Source: Firmicutes bacterium UBA2530 (GTDB lineage: Bacteria; Bacillota; Clostridia; Tissierellales; Sedimentibacteraceae). Taken from it: 55,260 bases of DNA. The notes beneath the pieces were generated by a model that worked only from the letters and a program-made list of their open reading frames with translations, was not told the DNA's origin and did no database searches. The number at the start of each line of letters is the position of its first letter. The first letter of the stretch is position 1. A program made the position numbers and the translations under genes. The stretch spans positions 124,528 to 179,787 of the forward strand of contig DDNC01000009.1 of assembly GCA_002340985.1 (NCBI GenBank), written 5' to 3'. Positions 51,162 to 55,260 of the stretch are shown here, piece by piece.

Positions 51162-51794
51162 TCAACTATCCTCCCTTATTTTAACTTTTCTTCCCTCAGT
51201 TTCTATTCTTCCTTCACAATAATATTTGACTGCAGCAGGCAGAAGTCTATGCTCTACCTTCAGCACTCTTTGCTGCAATACCTCCGGCGTGTCGTCCCAG
51301 TATACCTCAACAGCATCCTGCAGTATTATCGGTCCTGCATCTGCCTCCTCATCCACAAAATGCACTGTCGCACCTGTTATTTTGGCTCCGTATTTTATTA
51401 CTGCCTCGTGAACCCTCAGGCCGTAATAGCCCTTTCCACAAAATGATGGTATCAATGACGGATGTATGTTGATTATTTTATTTCTGTATTCACCTATGAA
51501 TTCAGGCGAAAGTATTTTTAAATATCCCGCAAGTACCACCAAGACAACACCGTGCTTTTTAAGCACACTTACTATTTCTCCATTAAAGGCAGTCCGATTT
51601 TTATACTGCTTAGCATTTACAAATACGGTACTGATGCCGTTTGCTCGTGCTCTTTCCAAACCGTAGGCATCCTCCTTGTCGGAAATAACAACAGCGATTT
51701 CTCCGTTTATTTCACCGCTCTTTATGCTGTCTATCAGCGATTGTAAATTTGTTCCCGAGCCTGATACCAATACACCTATTTTTAACCTCGGCAT
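51162..51794 (-). CDS. purN: phosphoribosylglycinamide formyltransferase
   Basis: A 210-residue folate-dependent transformylase that makes formylglycinamide ribonucleotide. It has VLVSGSGTNLQSLIDSI, VVLAGYLKILSPEFI, NIHPSLIPSFCG (catalytic Asn and His), GATVHFVDEEADAGPIILQ (catalytic Asp). It overlaps the purM end by 13 bases and precedes purH by 4 bases. Confidence 0.95.
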   Translation of the reverse strand: MPRLKIGVLVSGSGTNLQSLIDSIKSGEINGEIAVVISDKEDAYGLERARANGISTVFVNAKQYKNRTAFNGEIVSVLKKHGVVLVVLAGYLKILSPEFIGEYRNKIINIHPSLIPSFCGKGYYGLRVHEAVIKYGAKITGATVHFVDEEADAGPIILQDAVEVYWDDTPEVLQQRVLKVEHRLLPAAVKYYCEGRIETEGRKVKIREDS

Positions 51795-52822
51795 ATTTTA
51801 AGCCCGCCTTCTCGCCTTACTGTTCTTCCCATGACAACCGGTTTTTCACCCAGGCTCTTCATATATTCCATAATTTCCTGAGCATTTCCGGCGTCAACAG
51901 CAAGAACTATACCTATGCCCATGTTGAATGTGGAATACATTTCATCATCTTGTATGTTGCCTTCCCTCTGGATGAGTTTGAATATGGGCAGTACAGCAAT
52001 AGCGTCACCATTTATGTCCGCTGTTATGCCCTCGGGGAAAATTCTCGGTATATTTTCATAGAATCCGCCCCCTGTTATATTTGCCATGCCCTTTATTTCA
52101 AATTTAGAAATTAAATCCGAAATAAGTGTGGCATATATTCTCGTGGGAACCATGAGCGCCTCTCCCAGAGTGCTTCCCAGCTCATCTATATATTCGTCTG
52201 TGCTGTAATTGCTGTGATCAAAAAATACCTTTCTTACAAGGGAATAGCCGTTTGAATGAACTCCGCTTGACGGAATTCCTATAAGCACGTCCCCATCAGT
52301 TATTTTAGAGCCGTCAATAATTTTTTTCTTGTCCACTATACCTACGCAGAAGCCTGCTATATCATATTCACCTTCACCATATAAGCCTGGCATTTCCGCA
52401 GTTTCTCCCCCTATGAGAGCAGCTCCTGCCTTTATGCACCCGTTCGCAACGCCCTTCACTATTTCCGCAGCTTTTTCAGGCTCTAATTTTCCCGTCGCAA
52501 TGTAATCAAGGAAAAACAAAGGCTTTGCTCCCTGGCAGATAACGTCATTCACACACATGGCAACGGCATCTTCGCCTATTGTGCCATGTATTCCTGTTTT
52601 AAATGCAATCATGAGCTTTGTTCCCACTCCGTCTGTTCCGGAAACAAGAACAGGCTCTTCATAGTCGTCTTTATTGATTTGAAACATTCCTCCGAAGCCT
52701 CCGATATCGGACAAAACTCCCTTGGTATATGTTTTTTTAACATGATCTTTAATCAGTCTAACTGTTTCGTAGCCGGCATGGATATCCACACCGGAATCCT
52801 TGTATGTTAAATTTTCAGACAT
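51782..52822 (-). CDS. purM: phosphoribosylformylglycinamidine cyclo-ligase
   Basis: A 346-residue AIR synthetase: YKDSGVDIHAGYETV at the start, FGGMFQI, GTDGVGTKLMIAF, IGEDAVAMCVNDVICQGAKPLFFLDYIATG, GGETAEMPGLY and GVHSNGYSLVRK. An upstream in-frame extension to 52876 exists, but AGGAGG six bases before the ATG at 52822 fixes the start, one base past the purF stop. Confidence 0.95.
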   Translation of the reverse strand: MSENLTYKDSGVDIHAGYETVRLIKDHVKKTYTKGVLSDIGGFGGMFQINKDDYEEPVLVSGTDGVGTKLMIAFKTGIHGTIGEDAVAMCVNDVICQGAKPLFFLDYIATGKLEPEKAAEIVKGVANGCIKAGAALIGGETAEMPGLYGEGEYDIAGFCVGIVDKKKIIDGSKITDGDVLIGIPSSGVHSNGYSLVRKVFFDHSNYSTDEYIDELGSTLGEALMVPTRIYATLISDLISKFEIKGMANITGGGFYENIPRIFPEGITADINGDAIAVLPIFKLIQREGNIQDDEMYSTFNMGIGIVLAVDAGNAQEIMEYMKSLGEKPVVMGRTVRREGGLKICRG

Positions 52823-52823
52823 T

Positions 52824-54215
52824 CTATACCTCCTGATTGGGAACTTCCATTGGGTAATCGCCGTTGAAGCATGCAAGACAGAAGCTGTTTTCAGAGCATG
52901 TTGCCTTCACAAGCCCCTCAAGGCTCAGATAATAAATGCTGTCTGCACTGATAAATTCCTTTATTTCTTCAACTGTCTTATTTGCTCCTATTAATTTAGT
53001 TTTATCGGGAGTGTTGATTCCGAAGAAGCATGAATGTGTTACGGGAGGCGACGCCACCCTTACATGCACCTCTTTTGCTCCGGCTTCCTTCACCATTCTG
53101 ACAATCTGTTTTGTGGTGGTTCCTCTCACGATGCTATCGTCAATCATGACCACGATTTTATCCTTTACCAGTTCCTTGAGTACGCTCAGCTTTGTTTTAA
53201 CTCCCTGCTCTCTCAGCTCTTGCTTAGGCTCAATGAATGTGCGCTTCGCATATCTGTTTTTAATGAGTCCAAGGCCAAATGGAATTCCAAGCTCTGCAGC
53301 ATAGCCCATAGCCGCTGGAGTTCCCGAATCGGGAACGGAAAAAACCAAATCAGCCTTCACCGGTGCTTCATGTGCAAGAATCCTTCCCGAATTATACCTT
53401 GCTCCATATACGTTCACACCGTCCAGGTTGCTGTCAGGCCTTGCAAAATACACGTGTTCAAAAATACACAGCTTTTTCTGAGCATATTTGCTGCTTTTTA
53501 TGCTTTCCACACCGTTTTCATTTATAACCACTATTTCCCCGGGCTCAATATCTCTTATAAATTCTCCTCCCATGGCACTTATGGCACAACTCTCAGACGC
53601 CAGCAAGTAGCCGTCCTGCCTCTTTCCAAGGCAAAGAGGCCTTAACCCATAAGAATCACGTACGCCTATAAGCTCCTTTTCCGTCATGAACACAAAGGCA
53701 TAGGCTCCCTTTACGATTTCCATAACATTTTTTATGGATTTTACTATGCCGCCCTTGTAATGTCTCGCTACCATGTTAGCAACCACCTCTGAATCAGTGG
53801 ACGTCTGGAATATTACTCCGTTATCTTCAAGTATGTTTCTCATTGAATCCGCATTTACCAGATTTCCGTTATGGGCAAGGGCAATAGATCCCTCTCTGTA
53901 TCTTACAACCAAAGGCTGTGCATTCTGCTTTTCACTCTCACCTGTTGTTGAATATCTCACATGTCCGATTGCAAGCTTGCCGGACATTCTGTCAACAACG
54001 TCCTGAGATATAACATCCGCCACCAGTCCCATATCCTTGTGGTATTCCATTTTATTCTCTGTCTGAACCGCAATCCCCGCACTTTCCTGTCCCCTGTGCT
54101 GCAGTGCAAATAATCCGTAATAAATCAGCTGTGACACTATATCCGGATTTTCAGTATATACACCAACAACACCGCATTCTTCGTGAAGCTTGTCATCTGT
54201 TAGTTCAAAATACAT
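52824..54215 (-). CDS. purF: amidophosphoribosyltransferase
   Basis: A 463-residue enzyme for the first committed purine step. A short propeptide precedes EECGVVGVY, where Cys14 becomes the N-terminal nucleophile after processing. The PRPP loop is VVMIDDSIVRGTTTKQIV. Cysteines in CIFEHVYFARP, VTHSCFFGI and the tail CSENSFCLACFNGDYP match the [4Fe-4S] ligands of the Bacillus-type enzyme, so it should be an oxygen-sensitive iron-sulfur protein. Confidence 0.96.
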   Translation of the reverse strand: MYFELTDDKLHEECGVVGVYTENPDIVSQLIYYGLFALQHRGQESAGIAVQTENKMEYHKDMGLVADVISQDVVDRMSGKLAIGHVRYSTTGESEKQNAQPLVVRYREGSIALAHNGNLVNADSMRNILEDNGVIFQTSTDSEVVANMVARHYKGGIVKSIKNVMEIVKGAYAFVFMTEKELIGVRDSYGLRPLCLGKRQDGYLLASESCAISAMGGEFIRDIEPGEIVVINENGVESIKSSKYAQKKLCIFEHVYFARPDSNLDGVNVYGARYNSGRILAHEAPVKADLVFSVPDSGTPAAMGYAAELGIPFGLGLIKNRYAKRTFIEPKQELREQGVKTKLSVLKELVKDKIVVMIDDSIVRGTTTKQIVRMVKEAGAKEVHVRVASPPVTHSCFFGINTPDKTKLIGANKTVEEIKEFISADSIYYLSLEGLVKATCSENSFCLACFNGDYPMEVPNQEV

Positions 54216-54230
54216 AATATCTCCCGGTAA

Positions 54231-54944
54231 TTAATTTTGTTTGCTGCTGATTCTTGACAGAACTTCCTGGTAAACCTCTTCCACTCCACCCATGTCTCTT
54301 CTGAACCTGTCCTTATCAAGCTTCTTGTTTGTTTCCGCATCCCACAGCCTGCATGTATCCGGAGAAATTTCGTCTGCAAGTATTACTTTTCCCTCGTAAA
54401 CACCAAATTCAAGCTTGAAATCTATTAATTTAATGTTTATTTCCAGAAAGAAGTTCTTCAGCACCTCGTTTACCTTGATGGCATATGCCTTCACGGCATC
54501 AAGCTGTTCTTCCGTGGCAAATTCCATTGCCCTGATGTGGTAATCATTAATCATTGGATCTCCAAGAGCGTCATTTTTATATGAAAACTCCAGAACTGTC
54601 TCCTTCATTGGAACTCCTTCCTCAAGTCCCAGTCTTTGTGCTAATGAGCCTGCTGCCACATTTCTTACTATGACCTCCAAAGGAAGAATTTTCACTGCCT
54701 TCACAAGAGATTCCCTGTCATTTAAAAGTTCAAGCTGATGAGTTGGGACACCTTCTTTTTCAAGAAGGGCAAACAGTGCTGCAGACATTTTATTGTTTAC
54801 AACGCCCTTTCCGGTGATTGTTCCTTTTTTCTCTCCGTTGAATGCAGTTGCATCATCCTTGTATTCAACTATATATTGCTTTAAATTATCAGTTTTATAA
54901 ACCTTTTTAGCTTTTCCTTCATAAACCATTTCTAATTTTTCCAT
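54231..54944 (-). CDS. purC: SAICAR synthetase
   Basis: A 237-residue phosphoribosylaminoimidazole-succinocarboxamide synthase: EMVYEGKAKKVYKTD, KDDATAFNGEKKGTI, LPLEVIVRNVAAGSLAQR, LIDFKLEFG, LADEISPDTCRLWD. Two ATGs are possible; GGAGG abuts the first (54950) but is six bases before the second (54944), so the second is used. Thirteen bases lie between it and the purE stop. Confidence 0.96.
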   Translation of the reverse strand: MEKLEMVYEGKAKKVYKTDNLKQYIVEYKDDATAFNGEKKGTITGKGVVNNKMSAALFALLEKEGVPTHQLELLNDRESLVKAVKILPLEVIVRNVAAGSLAQRLGLEEGVPMKETVLEFSYKNDALGDPMINDYHIRAMEFATEEQLDAVKAYAIKVNEVLKNFFLEINIKLIDFKLEFGVYEGKVILADEISPDTCRLWDAETNKKLDKDRFRRDMGGVEEVYQEVLSRISSKQN

Positions 54945-54957
54945 TTTCATCCTCCGC

Positions 54958-55260
54958 TTAAATATTTTTTAATTTATCATTTAATTTTTTATCTTTTTCA
55001 TAAACTTTTTCGGCCATCTGCTTCTTAAAATTTTTAAACTTTTCTCTCAGTTCTTCATATTTCACAGACAAAATCTGAATTGCCAGAAGCGCGGCATTGT
55101 CTGCTCCGTTTATGGCAACTGTTGCAACCGGCACTCCAGGAGGCATCTGAACTATTGCCAGAAGCGCATCCATTCCGTCAAGCTCAGAGGACTTTATTGG
55201 CAGTCCTATAACAGGCAATGGTGTACATCCTGCCAGCACACCCGGCAAATGGGCAGCCTT
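54958..55260 (-). CDS. purE: N5-carboxyaminoimidazole ribonucleotide mutase, C-terminal part
   Basis: The open frame enters from the window's right edge and ends at 54958, about 100 codons. It reads KAAHLPGVLAGCTPLPVIGLPI, then DALLAIVQMPPGVPVATVAINGADNAALLA, the class I PurE C-terminal half with the conserved TPLPVIGLPI and MPPG.PVATV blocks. A longer-than-usual lysine-rich tail (KFKNFKKQMAEKVYEKDKK) follows. First visible gene of the purine operon; promoter and N-terminus are outside. Confidence 0.93.
   Translation of the reverse strand, partial: KAAHLPGVLAGCTPLPVIGLPIKSSELDGMDALLAIVQMPPGVPVATVAINGADNAALLAIQILSVKYEELREKFKNFKKQMAEKVYEKDKKLNDKLKNI

Overview
The window is AT-rich, gene-dense chromosomal DNA from an anaerobic, probably spore-forming member of the Clostridia. 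A Tissierellia or Sedimentibacter-like organism is my guess, not a proof. The clues are SpmA/SpmB and SleL/YaaH-type proteins, tungstate uptake with Mo/W cofactor synthesis, methionine gamma-lyase, sigma-54 enhancer-binding proteins, Gram-positive promoters and riboswitches, and strong GGAGG ribosome binding sites. I see no tRNA, rRNA, CRISPR array, insertion sequence or prophage.

Layout. 1-5948: the start of topB, a membrane diguanylate cyclase, a two-OB-fold SSB-like protein, ychF, and a yyaL-type gene broken by a 16-bp insertion at its CxxC motif. 6166-8648: two tandem paralogous four-repeat proteins of unknown function with matching upstream blocks. 8995-14131: a GyrI-like protein, the codBA cytosine operon with a long structured leader, and mgtE under an M-box Mg2+ riboswitch. 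14146-19938: a cysteine desulfurase / TtcA-like / YjjG-like / 3-hydroxyacyl-CoA dehydrogenase operon, an AIM24-family protein, an N-acetylglucosamine kinase-like protein and a ferredoxin. 19967-28396: a Mo/W cofactor cluster (MOSC, moaC, moaA, moeA-PBP fusion, moeA, mogA) downstream of tupABC, which has a consensus promoter and a Moco/Tuco-like leader RNA.

28403-31556: methionine gamma-lyase with a TyrR-like sigma-54 activator, preceded by a -24/-12 promoter and repeated candidate enhancer sites. 31575-35950: an OmpR-type two-component system, an HMA-TauE/SafE-cupredoxin fusion, and a 40-residue LDCC-motif protein divergent from it. 36081-41497: an NhaC antiporter and a TPP-riboswitch operon (ABC transporter of ThiXYZ type, two small thiamine-binding-like proteins, a methyltransferase). 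41598-46816: spmAB and an M19 dipeptidase, each behind a near-perfect sigma-54 promoter, with a second sigma-54 activator. 47008-48279: a LysM-GH18 spore-lytic enzyme. 48342-55260: the purine operon purE-C-F-M-N-H-D, with purE running off the edge.

The points most worth following are the putative sigma-54 regulon joining SpmA/SpmB-like membrane proteins to a dipeptidase; the sigma-54/methionine-lyase control region, where a terminator palindrome may double as an enhancer; the paired repeat proteins; the 16-bp lesion in the yyaL-type gene; and the paired TGAAGA operator repeats between the copper-type fusion and the LDCC gene.
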